A stretch of 64,000 bases of DNA from Spirodela intermedia (GCA_902729315.2 LR746273.1:1431001-1495000); one strand, 5' to 3'; numbered from the stretch's first letter, positions 11,839-24,537 are shown. The notes: generated by a model not told the origin, from the sequence alone. A program made the numbers and translations.

Positions 11839-14800
11839 TCATGTCTTCTTTTGCCTAACCTTTCCGGATGCCCACTTGAAGTACCCACAGTTAGCCTCAG
11901 GATTAGATGATGGTCCCTGTATTAATACGAGACAATCATTAACACACACGAAAAAAAATTATATTACGAACAGTTCTACAAGTCTCTTTGAGATTTCTAG
12001 TTCTGCTCAAGATTTCTAGGGGAGAGATCAACAAGGTGGAGAGAGAAAAGATCTGTTGTTCAATGATATGAACCTGCGTACCTTGGCACGAGCACAGACG
12101 TAAAAACCACGGCCTATGTTCGGACCTGACTTCTTTACAAATCTTGCAACACAGGGTTCATTGTGACCCCTGCAAAGAGGTAAACTAGTCTGCATTCTCT
12201 GTTGAATCCTCTGCCACTCCAACAGTGCGTTGTTGTTTTTCTCATGCTCAAGAGAATCGGATATGGCTACAGAGACCTCATCCAACTCGTTGCTTGCACT
12301 GCCCCTGCCATTGTCTGCTTCCTCGGGAGCTGTACAAGATGAATCTAGGCCCTTCAACAGGGCAGATAACTGGCCTTTCTGATCTGAAACATGAACATGA
12401 GAGTGTAAGACATCACTGCCTGAATCTTCCACTCTTACACTCGAAATGCTCTCGCATCTCTGAAAAAAGGACCGTATTGTTCGTTGAGAATGCTTGCTCC
12501 TTTCCTTTTTCTTTCCAATCATGGTGGTTCCTGTTCCCAGTTTTCCTTTCCCAGCTCTCACAGCGATCATGGACTTGCCGGTCTCATCAACAGACCCACC
12601 AATATGCTGTCTCACACTCTGAAAATGACACTGCACCATGGAAGATTCACTTTCATGCTCTGACACCATACAATTTTGACTAAGCTCTGCAGCTTCACTA
12701 CCATCTCTTCCAGCAATGTTCTCAGTTGATGAAGCATTTATTTCCTGTTTATTAAAGTCAATAGGGACCTGACTTTTCAGGAGCAAGGGTACTGCATACA
12801 ATACAGAAGCAAATAGTGTAAGCAGATAATCAAAGGAATATTTAGAAATTCTAAGAGATTGTAGCAGAAATAACTGCTGTAAGAATGATAATAACAGATG
12901 AAACTATAAATAACTGGTGAGGACTTGAAGATTTTATGAGCAACGGAAGGTATAGAACAAGAATGAATGACAAAATGAACGCCAGAAAGATGAACAACGT
13001 CCAAGTTAGTCACAATTGCCCAAGATTTGCGTCATATTTTCGATTTCTTTCACATTTCAGTGCCTCACATCACTATGAAAGATATAAAAGGAAACACGAA
13101 ATGATTGATATTGACATCAGAGAAGTGGTGTCTCTATTTCCACACTACATACTAGTCAATGATGGTTCAGATAAGAGAGTAGGCGGTTTGGTAGTTCTGT
13201 AGCTATAGCATCATTACATGTCCCATATCGGAGCCATCTCAAACAGAAGTGTATCTCCAATGTGTTGGGCAAGAACCAAATTGTGATTTTGGAGTACGCA
13301 TAATTGCTTGAGAAGAAGAGACATCTGAATCAACAAGCACATACCCTCTTACCAGATGATAAGGCAGCTGAGTTCTCCAATTTGACATACCATTAAATCC
13401 TTACTAACTAAATTTGTCTTTAATACCCTCGTACGAAGACCATAGCGAAATCATCAACGTATTGCCAAAATCCTCAAATATCTGAGTTATTATTCATAAT
13501 CAGTAGTATGACAGTTATTTTTGAAAAATGTGACTAGTAGTACGTGATAGAATGCTCGTTCTGCTTTTATCAGGTTGTATCAAACTTACAGGCACAATTC
13601 ACCGCAGCATGAAAGTTTTTCTGGACATTTTGTTTCATAATGAACAGTACCGTGAATTAATTTTTTTTAAAAAGCGATTTCGAAAGCCTATTTTTCATGC
13701 ATTTCTTCAATAAGCGCGTTTAATGATTATGTTTTGTCCACCATTTCTTACTGAAATACATTCCTTTAGTCAACGCGACGTCAACATTTTAATACCCGTG
13801 TGAGAATAAAATCAGGAAGGCAAAAAAAATGGAAATTTTGATGAAACCCGCATCCTGCCACAGTCTTATTAGACACCGCAAGGTCGTTTAACTTTATATG
13901 ATACACTAAATTATATATATATCCATAAGTTTGTATATATACAAATGGAACTCAATAAAAACTTCCATGGAACGTGTATACTTTCATGCACATAACAGCA
14001 AAAATCATCCACGCATGTCATGCATACATTAAAAGTCGGACGAGCTAAATTGTCAATAAAGAAGCAGGATTCGCAATGTAAAAAATAAAATAAAAAAAGT
14101 TTCCAGCTGGCATAAAAAAACAAAAAAATATCAAGAAAATGTTTTCAATAAGATTGAAAGAAAACAGTCAAAAGACGCCTTCCTTACCAATAGTCTGTTG
14201 CCATCCACGAACCTCTGGAACATATCTTGCAGCTAAGGTCGGGGTGTTGTGTATTGGAAGATCAGGCAGATCAGCTAACGATACATAAACAGGTGCATGA
14301 TCAGAGCCTTCTAGTTTGACGCACCTCCCTCCGTTCCATCTGAAATAGACAAGAAACTAGATTCTTAGAAAAAATATTATGTAACAGTAGAACAACAACA
14401 TCATGATATACCTGGACATGTTGTCCTTCCCCCGCTTAAATTGCACCAATATGTCACATTCTCTTACATGACAACCGAAGAAACTATGCTCTTCTCCATC
14501 ATAATTTTGATGCAAGCATGGTCCAGCAATAAATATGTGATCAATCCTCGTCCCATAATTGAATTCTTCCCCTCCAACATTCTGGGGCCAGCATGTGTAT
14601 GCACCTTCTCTGAAGTAGTCAGTTCACATCATGGATGAAAATCATGAATAATAAGAATACAAAGGAAATGCACATTTGCATACCAACGATGGCTCATTGT
14701 CATGAACCACAAAAGAGTAAGACTGTGCAAAATCTGATAAGTGGCACTATTTTTTTCTTTAAAATTTAAACATCTTAAAAGGATAAGTAATTTTGTAATA

Positions 14801-17800
14801 CCTTTTTGGATGTTTAGCTCTAAATACATCAAAGAAAGCACCGCCTGATTCTCTCAGTAAAGACTTTAGCCATTTCCTAAACCTGAAATACAGGGAAAAA
14901 AATTTCAAACTTCCATTGAGGATTCCAACATCCAGACTTTTATGAAGCAGAACAGATATTTTCTGATTTATAACTGTGAAAAAATGGCAAGAGTCAAGCA
15001 AAACTGATGCGAGAGAGAGCACAGAGGCTTACGGATTCTCCTCAAAACCAAGTCGGGCATCACAACAATCTATCGCAGCTGGAGCAATGTTGAAATCACC
15101 AACTACACAAACTCTCCTGCCATGACTTAAGAGAGACTCCCATCTTCTCTACAAGAAGGGTTACAAAACAGTAAAATAGTGTTTTAAAGAAAAAGCTTGA
15201 GTATAATTCCAAATTTATAAAACTCCGTTATTCGCAAAAAGAAAATTCATCATAACAAAGGAAAAAAGAAGACGTTGAAAAAAATTACACAGAATCCACC
15301 ATTAAAAAACGTAGAAAGAAAAAAAAAATTCAAGAGCAAAGCCCTTGGTAGATTTACCAAAGAAGGAAATGATTTATCTGATATTATGGATGACTGGTTA
15401 CGTAGGGACCGTTTCGTCCTCGTGGGTTGGTCCGGCCTATTGCTCTTTCCTTGTGCCTATGTCACCTTAGGAGGTTGGTTCACCGGTACAACTTTTGTAA
15501 ATGATGTCTTTACAGTAATAAGAATGTGGATATATTTTTAATAGAAGGAGATGCGGAGATAGTAAAACTTTAAAATACAAATTTCCAATAATTATCACAA
15601 TATAAATCATTTCAAACCTTCCTGATCCCCGATTCCTTTTCCATTCGCCGCCACTGAAGGCAGCAGGCAGGGTAACGGGAAGCGATGACTAGAACCATGG
15701 GGGGAGAATGAGGGGATGGGTGGGCCATCAAGTGTCAACGAAAGGGGTCCAGCCAATCAACCAGATTTCCTACCGATCGAAATTCTAACTTGTGACATGG
15801 TCAGGCCAGCGGATCCCTATGTGCACCCTGACTAAGCCAAAAAAAGGAGTAAGGTCAAACAAGCGGGCCTTAGTCAGACAGACTTGGTAAACCATATTCC
15901 TGGCAATCTATTAAAACATACAAAAAACCAACAAATAAAATACTAATTCCACAACAATACGACATTTAAAAACAATTAGTTTAGAGCAGATAACTGATTG
16001 TATAACAATTAAAGTCATGTAATTTACAAAGAAAGTTTCTTATATGATCTATGAAATCAAAACTTCCTTCACCTGTAATATCTTGAAAAACAAATGCTTA
16101 AAGTGAACCCTTTCCTTATCGTTATCATCAGCTCGAGGGCCGTATATATTGATAAGAACTGCAGCATATAATGTATTAGCTCCAAGCCTCCAACAAGCAC
16201 AATGATATACCAATAAACAGACAAGAAATAAGCCTGTTGATTGATAAAACCAGCAAAACTGTACATCGTACATCATAAATGGAAATTAGTTTTCCTCGTT
16301 CTATAAGTAAATTACTGCAATGTATAACTCACAAGAGTATCCTCCACAATTTTTGCCATCTATACTACACCATCTCACTTGGATGCATGAATATTAAAAT
16401 ACAAAAAAATTGACTCACCAAAGTGGCCATGGTCTGTAATGATACAACGCCCCTCACTATCTACCTTGAACAGATCTTCATTTTTTACATCTTCTAGACC
16501 TTCGAGCGAGAAATCCATTGTCATGTTCTCCCTTTTACCAGACTGTCCAAGCAGGCCTGTAATCCCCTCTTCAGCGGCCAAAGGTAATGTCACTTCTTTG
16601 CTGTAAAATGCCGAGGTTACCCGGCAGAATGTTGCAACACCTAAGTTAATGTAAAAACAGAGCCATGTGAGTGCAGTATAATATTTGAATACAACTATTC
16701 GGTGACTGAAACATCTGAAAGTCAATAGAGATGAAGACAACCCACAAGGCAAAACAGGAATGCAAATCAATTTATAATAGTCATGATATTAATCTCACCC
16801 TTCCCCGAAAAAAAATGTATTTAGGTTTTTCTATTGAACTACATAAAGGACATAGTACAGGCAAGATATCTCTTATATTAGAAGGGGGCGGGAGGGACAT
16901 AGTACCTGTCCATGATCTTTTTATTTTCAACCAATGCTGAGTCGTACATAGAACATTGGAGTCACTAGTTCACCATCGAAAAAATAATAAAATGGCCTTA
17001 AAGTCATCTGTATCCTTATAATGTACACTAAAATACACAGAAGAGTTACAAAAACACGCTGCATTATCCACACAAGCGGGTAAATGAATATTGAGATTGA
17101 CAGAGACTGTCATAGCTGCAATTTGTGAGCATGACGCACAAAAAGAAACACAATCATTGCAGAAAAAATATTTCTAATGTTCATAGAAAAGCGAAAAAAA
17201 TCATAAAAACGTCAATCTATGGAACAGGATGAAATTTATGCCTACGAAACTTTAGCAAGACATTGAGCACTGTACCAGAATAGCAAGTCCTTCCTTTTTC
17301 AGTAGTACGAGTGCAAGAAACAAAAGCCTCATACCCCTGAGGCATAGTTAAGTCCGCAGATAGATCCTGTCTAGATAATTTTGTCTCCTGAAATTTATTG
17401 AACAAAATCAGAACGAGAAAAAAATAAATTACACATACGACACCTCACCCCAATACATGGACGGTGTTAAGCATAAAAATAACGGGAAAGAAGTAGGAGC
17501 TGAAAGAACGAACCATGCAACGGCATCATGTTCTCTAAAATGAACACCCAGATTATGAAGGTGGCCAAGCTGTCCCTAAAATGGGCATGCCACTTGATAC
17601 ACCTTCAATCAAGAGTAAAAGCGCCAAGCATGATGCTAGACTAATTCAACCACTAGTGGCGTCGTGTGGCGTCAAATGGCTAAAATTATCATCTTTGGTG
17701 CCTCTGATCGAGTATTCGCTTATCCAGAGAAATGTGAACCATGCGGGAAAGAAAAAAGAAATAGTAAAGTCAACACACATTAGTTATTTACAGTAGAAAT

Positions 17801-18429
17801 GGATCACCGGCCAGCTATCTTTGTAGAACCCACTGAATGTACCATAGCTCATTAGAAGCTTGGGTTGAGAAACACAGAGTCTAAAATGTAGCATCTTAGG
17901 ATTTTTCTTAGCTGCCTCATAGCAAAGAAATCAAAGCTGAAGGGGCATGAAAATGTAGCTGACTTAACGACGAACAGCATTTCAGCTACACAAATTGAAA
18001 CGTATCAGAACACCTCCACCACGCCATAGGGGACGCTCAATTCTGATTAGGAAACAATCCGCGTACGTGTTCGCTGTGGCTGGGACGAGGGTACAAAGGA
18101 CGGCATAATATCTGGACTCTACGAACAGATCCAAAGAATAATCACCATTAACCAGGGGTGATCTCCTAATTCAAAAAATCAATCATTTTCCACACGCCGA
18201 ATCCCTTTTTTACTAAAAGATGAACAAAACTAGCAAGTCGTTAAAGGGATTTCGTCTGCCGTGGCCGTGCTCTGAGGGTCGATCATAACGATATCATCCG
18301 AAGTTAACACGAAAAAACAACCTGCAAGCAGATGATGTCGGCGTCGAGGGCGTTGAGGAGCCTGAGGAGGGAGCCATGCTGCGCTACCCGCTGCCTCAGC
18401 CCGTTCACGTTGTACGTCACGATCTTCAT
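11839..18429 (-). CDS. APE2: DNA-(apurinic/apyrimidinic site) endonuclease 2
   Basis: Ten exons, 5' to 3' on the minus strand: 18429-18322, 17387-17276, 16640-16419, 16158-16073, 15148-15033, 14882-14802, 14609-14412, 14339-14188, 12791-12082, 11916-11839. All joins are in frame and give 620 residues. The enzyme is a nuclear Mg-dependent exonuclease III-family nuclease that cuts abasic sites and trims blocked 3' ends in base excision repair. Motifs seen: [13 protein letters not shown] at the N-terminus, metal-binding Glu in LQETKL (residue 37), [17 protein letters not shown], and the catalytic SDHAPVYVS near residue 320. Residues 461-468 (QRTIRSFF) are a textbook PCNA-binding PIP box. The C-terminus is a GRF zinc finger ([35 protein letters not shown]). 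Two introns are large; the one at 15149-16072 holds a plastid psbD fragment. Confidence 0.95.
12444..12467 (-). other. PIP box (PCNA-interacting motif) codons in APE2
   Basis: Within exon 9 the codons for QRTIRSFF fit Q-x-x-[ILM]-x-x-[FY]-[FY] exactly. They sit between the nuclease domain and the GRF zinc finger, as in other APE2 proteins, supporting recruitment to replication forks. Coordinates are approximate to a few bases. Confidence 0.7.
15341..15499 (+). pseudogene. psbD: Plastid psbD (photosystem II D2) fragment, nuclear insertion
   Basis: About 53 codons on the + strand match the N-terminal part of chloroplast D2. Segments such as [25 protein letters not shown] and [13 protein letters not shown], then [11 protein letters not shown], are unmistakable. 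The match starts after the D2 initiator region and stops abruptly at 15499, so it is a fragment. The frame is open but has several replacements, indicating an older nuclear plastid DNA insertion. It lies antisense inside the 924-base intron of APE2 between exons 4 and 5. It cannot make a functional D2 protein. Confidence 0.88.
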
Positions 18430-19389
18430 CACTTTCCCCCGCCTCCAGCGCTTCCTCCGGCTTCACCCTACTGGCCGTGCCGCCCGTCGCGCCAAAACCT
18501 TGCAGGCACCTCCACCCCCAGCGGTTCCTCACCCCCATCCGGGCATCGCCCGGGAGCTCAAGCAGAACCAAAATGGAACAAGAAATCGATGCAGCCGTAT
18601 CAACCGACCGTACAGCTCGGTGTTGAAGAAAGCCCGGCCGATTCTTCTATGCTCGGAGTCGGGGAGCGGGGGAGGAAGACTATTACAGTTGGAGCCCAAG
18701 ATGCTTGTACTCATGTTGTTCATTTAATATCTATTTTTAGCATGGTTATGATTATGATAAAAAACAGAGATAATCTAGTTTAACAAGCCATAACCTGATT
18801 TCATTTATCTTGAAATTATTTTATTCTCCAACGTGTATGCTAACATTAAATAAAAATACTATAAAAATACCAGTTTCATTCATATATATATATAGATTTC
18901 TTGATGGTAACCTAACCACGATGGATGGGTTTGTGGGGGGATGTGGCAGCGGAAATGGGCTCCTCAGCTTAGCCTGGAAGAGGCAGCCTTTGTGGTTATT
19001 AAAGGCAAAAAAAACTTGTTCTTTCGTCATCCACAGGTGATGAGCTCCATGTGACGCCATGCAGAGGATGCATCTGATGAAGAAAAGATATCGTCAAGAA
19101 TTCTAAAAATAGAAGGACCTTCTGATCCATTATGAAGCTCTGAAAAGGAATATATACAAGAGCGGTACGAACAATTATGATCCCAAAAAATAGCAAAGCA
19201 TGTGTTAATGACATTGTTTCCTCCGTCAAGCTTCTCTGTGGCCGAGTGATTCTACTGGGTAAAATTGTCAAAACCACGGTCTCAACTTCATTCAGGCATT
19301 GGCCTTACTCTTTTCCCCTCTCTCTCTCTTCCGTGGAAGATCTCAGCTGGTCTACAGAGAGAAAGCCACCTTCCCAAATGATAAGGGGG
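18430..19389. promoter_or_regulatory. APE2 upstream region
   Basis: GC-rich next to the APE2 start (18430-18700) and AT-rich beyond (18710-19300). It contains the APE2 leader and promoter and the flank downstream of the decayed PPR gene. No conserved gene was recognised; short open frames on both strands look random. Confidence 0.4.
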
Positions 19390-21126
19390 CATCTGTTGCA
19401 ATGGGCTGAGGCTTAAATGCAGCAGCCGGCTGCCTCATTTCCCTAATGAGTGAAGGAATCTGGTTCCATCCTTGAGCTCCACAAGCGAAGCAGGTATAGG
19501 GGTTGTTCACCTTCGACTTCAACATACCACACCAACTTGAGCCTTGATCTTTCTCAGTTTCTCTCTCTTCCATGAGAAATTTTACCCCGCCTGAAGAAAA
19601 CCCACCTACCAAAACCAACATATTTATGAATTTATACAGATACAAAAAATAAATAAATTTATGAAAGTGGGACATAATGGCGCTCAGCTGCTTCATCTCC
19701 CAAGATCACGGCGCACTCCAAAGCAGACCACCGGATCTACGTGGAATCTTTTTTCCCTGAACGGCACACTGCTTTCTCCGTACAACCAGCCCGGGTCAAC
19801 GGGTCCACCAAATCTGAATACCCGCTGCAACAATCTAAGAACAGCAAGCAGAGAGACGAGTGAAAAAAGTCGTCGCTACACCGATCATTTCCTCAAGGAA
19901 CTGCATTAATTTGCCTCTTGCCGTGAACCATGCTGACCAGAACACAGGGGCATTGTGTTCTACGGCACAGTGTCTCTTTTTCTGTAAGTTGTATGGTCAA
20001 AAATCCTCTGGGATTCTTCCAAACACCCACATTTACAGTACATATCGAGGAGAGAGCCGATAACCACTGCATTGGGATTGGAGAGGGTCCTGGTGAGAAG
20101 CGCATGGATCTGCCTGCCAAGATTTAGGAAAGATATATTCGCGCAGGCACACAGGGCGCTGCTGATTGAGAACTGGTCTGGGCTCACGCCTTCCTTCAGC
20201 ATCCCGGCAAAGAGATGCAATGCCTCATGCGACAGACCATTTCGAGCATACCCTCGGATCATGGCAGTCCAAGAGAAGTTATTCCTCTCAGGCATCTCGT
20301 CGAACAGCCTCCGTGCGGATACAAGGTCGCCGCACTTGGCGTACCCGGAGACCAAGGTGGTCCAGGTGAGCACATCTCTAGCGGGCATTTCCGAGAACAT
20401 CTTCCCGGCATCGCTGATGCGCCCACATTTTGCGTAAGCGTTAACAATGGAGCTGGAGATGATCAGATTCGACAGGTATCCGATGACTATGACCTGGCCG
20501 TGGGTCTGCTGCACAAGATCTGTCTGCTCCAGCCGCACGCACGCAGCCAACAGCCCTGAGAAGCTGTAATGATTCAGAAAAATCCCCGACGATCGACGCA
20601 TCCGGGCATAGAACTCGACTGCCTCGCGGCAAGATCCCCCACGTGCGAGCGTTGCGATCATGGTGTTCCACGAAACGACGTCACGGTCGCCATCGCGCAT
20701 CCTCTCGAAGATCTGGAGGGCAGAGCGGACCATGCCGAGCTTCGCGAAACCGGCGAGCATGACGTTATAAGTGAACACATTCCTCTTCAGCATTCTATCG
20801 AACAGATCCTGCGCATCAGCAGGCCGGCGGCGTTCGAAGTGGAGATTGAGGACCTGATTCGCCAGGAAGGTCTTGCTAGGGAGGGCATTCTTGAATCCTG
20901 TGAGCTTGAGGTGGAGATTGACGCGGCGGGCCAGCCCGACGGCGCGGGAGCGGAGGCATTGCTGGAGGAGAAGGGCGAGAGCCTGCGCGTCGAGCCGGAT
21001 TCCGCGCCGAGCGAGAAGGGGGAGCGAGCCGACGGCCTGCTCGAGGCGGCCCTCGGCACAGAGGCGGCGGAAGCTCTGGACCAGACAAGGGAGACGGCGT
21101 TGGGGCCTGCGATCAGGTTCGGGCAT
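19390..21126 (-). pseudogene. PLS-class PPR protein with a broken 3' half (At2g21090-like)
   Basis: The intact open frame runs from 21126 to 19960 (388 residues). It encodes tandem P/L/S pentatricopeptide repeats with signatures such as RDVVSWNTMIATLARGG, NAYAKCGRISDAGKMFSEM and NFSWTAMIRGYARNGLSHEA. Such proteins bind RNA in mitochondria or plastids for editing or splicing. The layout resembles Arabidopsis At2g21090. The frame stops with TAG at 19960-19962, exactly where the next repeat should read W-N-T-M (downstream codons still read NTM). Past that point the remaining repeat, E and E+ regions can still be followed to about 19390, but in shifted frames with more stops: LSACCS, DPLTRAGC, WSALECAVILGDEAAER, EKDQGSSWC, SLIREMRQP. 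The gene is intronless, as usual for PPRs. It is a likely pseudogene, or at best makes a shortened protein without its E domain. Confidence 0.85.
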
Positions 21127-21737
21127 TTGGGGGCTTCGAGCAGACTCTGCGCGGGAGAGGAAGAAGAAGAAGAAGAATCAAAAGGAAGTTGCTCTTCATC
21201 TGAGCCATCTCTGGCAGGTCCGAGCCATTGACTCGGCCGAGCAGCCCCGATTCCCCAGATCCAACCCAGAGGGGACTATAGCTGGCGCGGGTTCTCTCTG
21301 TGGGCCCCAGACCAGAGACGAAACTACCATGCTATTATTTTTTTTCTGAATCACACAGTATATTATTTTATTAATTGCTTGTGACGCGGTTTCGCTGGTT
21401 GCTGCCAACTGTCGCCAACGAACTATTCAAGCGGTCGGGATTATCACGTGCGGCTCGCGATGAGATGAGGTGAGGTGTACCCGTCAGAGTCACTGAACTG
21501 TTCCGGCTGATCCGGATCCGCTTCGAGGTTCTTGAACAGAATTGCCGCCACGTCATCCTCGTCTGGCCACGGATGACTCGGCGTCGGCCGGGAAGTGGAT
21601 AAGCACTCCCAAGATGGGCCCACTGTGGGCCATGCCAGTTATTGAGGAGGCTTAACTAGGGTTGGGTAGGAGACCCTTCAAAAGCCTTCTTCTCGACTGT
21701 CTGAAAGAGAACAGGTCATTACTTCCTCTGCCTCGTC
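21127..21737. promoter_or_regulatory. Bidirectional promoter region, PPR / DnaJ
   Basis: A 611-base spacer separates the divergent starts of the PPR gene (-) and the J-protein gene (+). It contains a near-palindromic pair of GGCCCA elements at about 21616-21636 (TGGGCCCACTGTGGGCCA), resembling plant Site II elements common upstream of housekeeping and organelle-related genes. The promoter role is inferred. Confidence 0.45.
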
Positions 21738-22313
21738 ATGAACGCCGCGAGTTCTCTGTCTTCGTCTACCTCCTCTTCCCTCACCTGCGGGCGGATCTTC
21801 CGGCGGTCCCGCGGCGGCGCTCCGGTGAGGAAGATCGGATCTCCACCGAACTTCAGAGTCTCAGGTTCCTGCGCGTCGGCCACGGAGAGGGAGCGCGAGG
21901 GTTTCGGCGGCAGTCGGTATTACTATTCCAAGGGATACGTGTCCGGCGGTGGCTTTGCGGCTGCAGCGGCGGGATCTCTGTATGAGTTGCTCGGCGTGCC
22001 GGCGGCGGCCACGGGGGACGAGATCAAGGCGGCTTACCGCAGGCTAGCGCGGGCGTGCCACCCGGACGTCGTGGCGGCGGATCGGAAGGGCGCGTCGGCG
22101 GACGAGTTCATGAAGATTCACGCCGCCTACACCACGCTCTCCGACCCCGACAAGCGCGCCGAGTACGACCGCCGGATGGTCTCTCCACCGCCGCGGCAGC
22201 GTTCGCCGTTCTCCCCTCCCTTCTGCGACCGTCCTCCTCCCTCGGTCTCTTCGAGATCCCCTTCTTCCGTCCGATTCACGACACGATCGTGGGAGACAGA
22301 CCAGTGCTGGTAG
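21738..22313 (+). CDS. Chloroplast DnaJ-11-like J-domain protein
   Basis: Single-exon gene, 191 residues. J-proteins stimulate the ATPase of Hsp70; this small class (AtJ11 type) sits in the plastid stroma. Residues 1 to about 50 are Ser/Arg-rich with few acidic residues, as in a transit peptide. The J domain covers about 80-147: [17 protein letters not shown], then [13 protein letters not shown] with the essential HPD triad at 108-110, then [15 protein letters not shown]. The C-terminus is Pro/Ser-rich and ends WETDQCW, the conserved ending of DnaJ-11 proteins, so the frame is complete. No zinc finger or C-terminal substrate domain is present, as expected for a type III J-protein. An in-frame Met upstream is absent, which supports the start at 21738. 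Confidence 0.9.
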   Translation: MNAASSLSSSTSSSLTCGRIFRRSRGGAPVRKIGSPPNFRVSGSCASATEREREGFGGSRYYYSKGYVSGGGFAAAAAGSLYELLGVPAAATGDEIKAAYRRLARACHPDVVAADRKGASADEFMKIHAAYTTLSDPDKRAEYDRRMVSPPPRQRSPFSPPFCDRPPPSVSSRSPSSVRFTTRSWETDQCW

Positions 22314-24212
22314 GAGCAACCGGATCAGACGCCGATAACGTAGGTTCAGATGAAGGGAGATGGATGTGGATATGGATATGGGCGCCCTCCCTCGGCATGA
22401 GAGAGCTGCTTCGTCGTGGAATTGGATACATTCCAAGATAACAGATGGGGAAAAGTTCCCCCGGCGGTGGTCCATCCACGGAGATGGCCCTAGGTGGAGA
22501 GGCCTGACGGCCGAAAGTGAGACACTGGACATGGTCTAGGCAACCGACGTAACGGCCTCCCGGCCGGTCCCAGATCGCCGCTGGCGGGAAGAAGAGAGGC
22601 ACAGGAAATTCCCATTCTTTCCGGGCCCGTGCTTGAACTCCATCATCTTTCTTGGATCCTTGGTTTCCAAATCTTGTACACCATTTTTTCATAAGATAAA
22701 CTTCATTTATACTCTGTTCTTCGCATTAAATTATTTTCCACGGGAATTTTTTTTCTTGTAACCGCGACCGACAGCCTATCGAACACCGAGCTCAGAAATA
22801 TAATACGTAAAATAAAAATGACCGCATAAATAGCTGATTTTCATAGGATCATATAACCTCATCGAACCAAATATTACAAAAATCTAAGAAATTTAATTTT
22901 CTTATATGAATAATCCAGGTGGAAAATCACCCTATCGTCAATAATTTTCTATATATATAAATATATATTAAAGGGGTTCCTATATACAAATATAACTAGG
23001 TTGTATTTACAAATAGTTTTTTAATTAGCTAATAATTGCTTCTCATGCTTGTTTTTTGATAGATATTAGTCGCATGAACAGTGTTATTGCCAGACCGACG
23101 GCTGTAAATGCCCTAGCAGTTGCCTTCATCGAACGCGTATGTCGGCGGCCGGATTTATGGTCGGCGCTGGCCAGCCAGGGTCAACGGAGGCTCCACGAAC
23201 ACAGGCGGGAATGGGAGATATTTCAACTCTCGTGGTTGACCGACGGCGACACTTTCATCGTCTGGACGACGCAGAGCAGCAAATCCCGGGGGACCAATCC
23301 GGTCCCCGATATCAATTTTCTCCTCCTCCACTGCCGGCCACTCAATCTTTCCAAGGCCGCCGGCCGCGCCCCCATCTCCCTCAGCGGCCGCCGTAGCCAT
23401 CCCCACCGCCGGCTTGTGGATGAGACCGACGGAGGGGAGGAGATCTGTCAAAGCTTCGCTCTTTGCCGCTTAACCCATGGGCACGTAGCGTACTTATGAC
23501 GCTTAGCGTTTTTCCATACTCCCTATTATAATAATAATAATAAATGGTTTTAGGATAATATATCCATGAAAAGAAGTCTATTGTTCTCTTTTAATTGACC
23601 ATGTATTTTGGACAATACCAAGGGAATATACAATGAAGGGTTCGTGGAGTCTTAGTAATTGGCCTAGTTTGTAAGGACCTGAAACGAAAATGCATAAAAT
23701 AACATAGAAACAAACTTGTATAACCCCCATAGTAATTGTACTTAAGAGCTCAAAGGAGAGCTCTTCAATGTATTTGGGGTTTGTAAGTCCTAATTATCTC
23801 ATATTCAAATATTGTAAATTCAGATTTTGTGAGACAATAAGAGTTATTTAATTGCTTTTGAATCCATATACCTTTTTCCTTTTGGTACAGGGTTTGAGTA
23901 AACTAGTTCAATTTTATGATCTCTATCTTCCACTTTTGTTCTTATGCATCAACACTTGATGTAAGAGCAATCCCTCAAACTTTTAACCGTCTCATGAATC
24001 ATGCTTCAAAAAGCATATTATTTTATTTTCTTCATGATTTATTTTCTCATAACTTCAGAAAATCTACTATTCTCTAGATTATTTAAGAAGTTAATTTTAG
24101 ACTTGTAAAATTGATAATTATCTAATCACATACTCTTAAAAAAGTAATTAGTGACTTGTAAAATATTCATTTTCGAATAACTTAGACTTATGTAAAAGTT
24201 ATGCTAAGTTAT
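22314..24212. other. DnaJ 3' flank, AT-rich DNA and an unassigned GC-rich island
   Basis: The J-protein 3' UTR probably ends near 22700. The rest is AT-rich except for a sharply GC-rich island at about 23060-23500. There, long open frames exist on both strands (+ 23056-23499; - 23451-23155) but neither resembles a family I know. Open frames on both strands are expected in GC-rich DNA, so I do not call a gene. Confidence 0.4.
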
Positions 24213-24525
24213 TGATATTATTTTCGAGTACACAAGATACAAAATATATATTTATTGTAATAAAAATATATAATGACACTATATTTTCCTCAAAAGACAA
24301 ACCCTATAGCACTTGAGTCACAATGTTAGTCATTCAATAGAGTTAACTCTCTTCCCTTATGCTACTACCTGAAAACCTAAAAAAAATCATCTACACCACT
24401 TGTCTCAAACCCCTCCCTTATGGCCCACTCTCCCGTCTTTTTTCCTCGTCATCTATTTAATTAACTCCTACTTAACCTTCATGTGGTACATTTGACTTTT
24501 ACTCGGCTAATGCAGCCTAACATCA
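24213..24525 (-). repeat. 3' LTR of the gypsy element
   Basis: Minus-strand sequence begins TGATGTTAGGCTGCATTAGC and ends AATAATATCA. It aligns along its length with 34146-34448, including shared stretches around ACTCAAGTGCT and CTTGTGTxCTC. Divergence is substantial, so the insertion is old. Confidence 0.72.
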
Positions 24526-24537
24526 CCCCCTTTCCTT
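24526..24537 (-). other. Polypurine tract of the gypsy element
   Basis: Minus strand reads AAGGAAAGGGGG directly before the 3' LTR, the expected position and composition for plus-strand priming during reverse transcription. Confidence 0.7.

Noticed and set aside
20569-21231. 220-codon open frame on the + strand opposite the PPR gene
   Set aside because: It is the antisense shadow of GC-rich PPR coding sequence and shows no family features.
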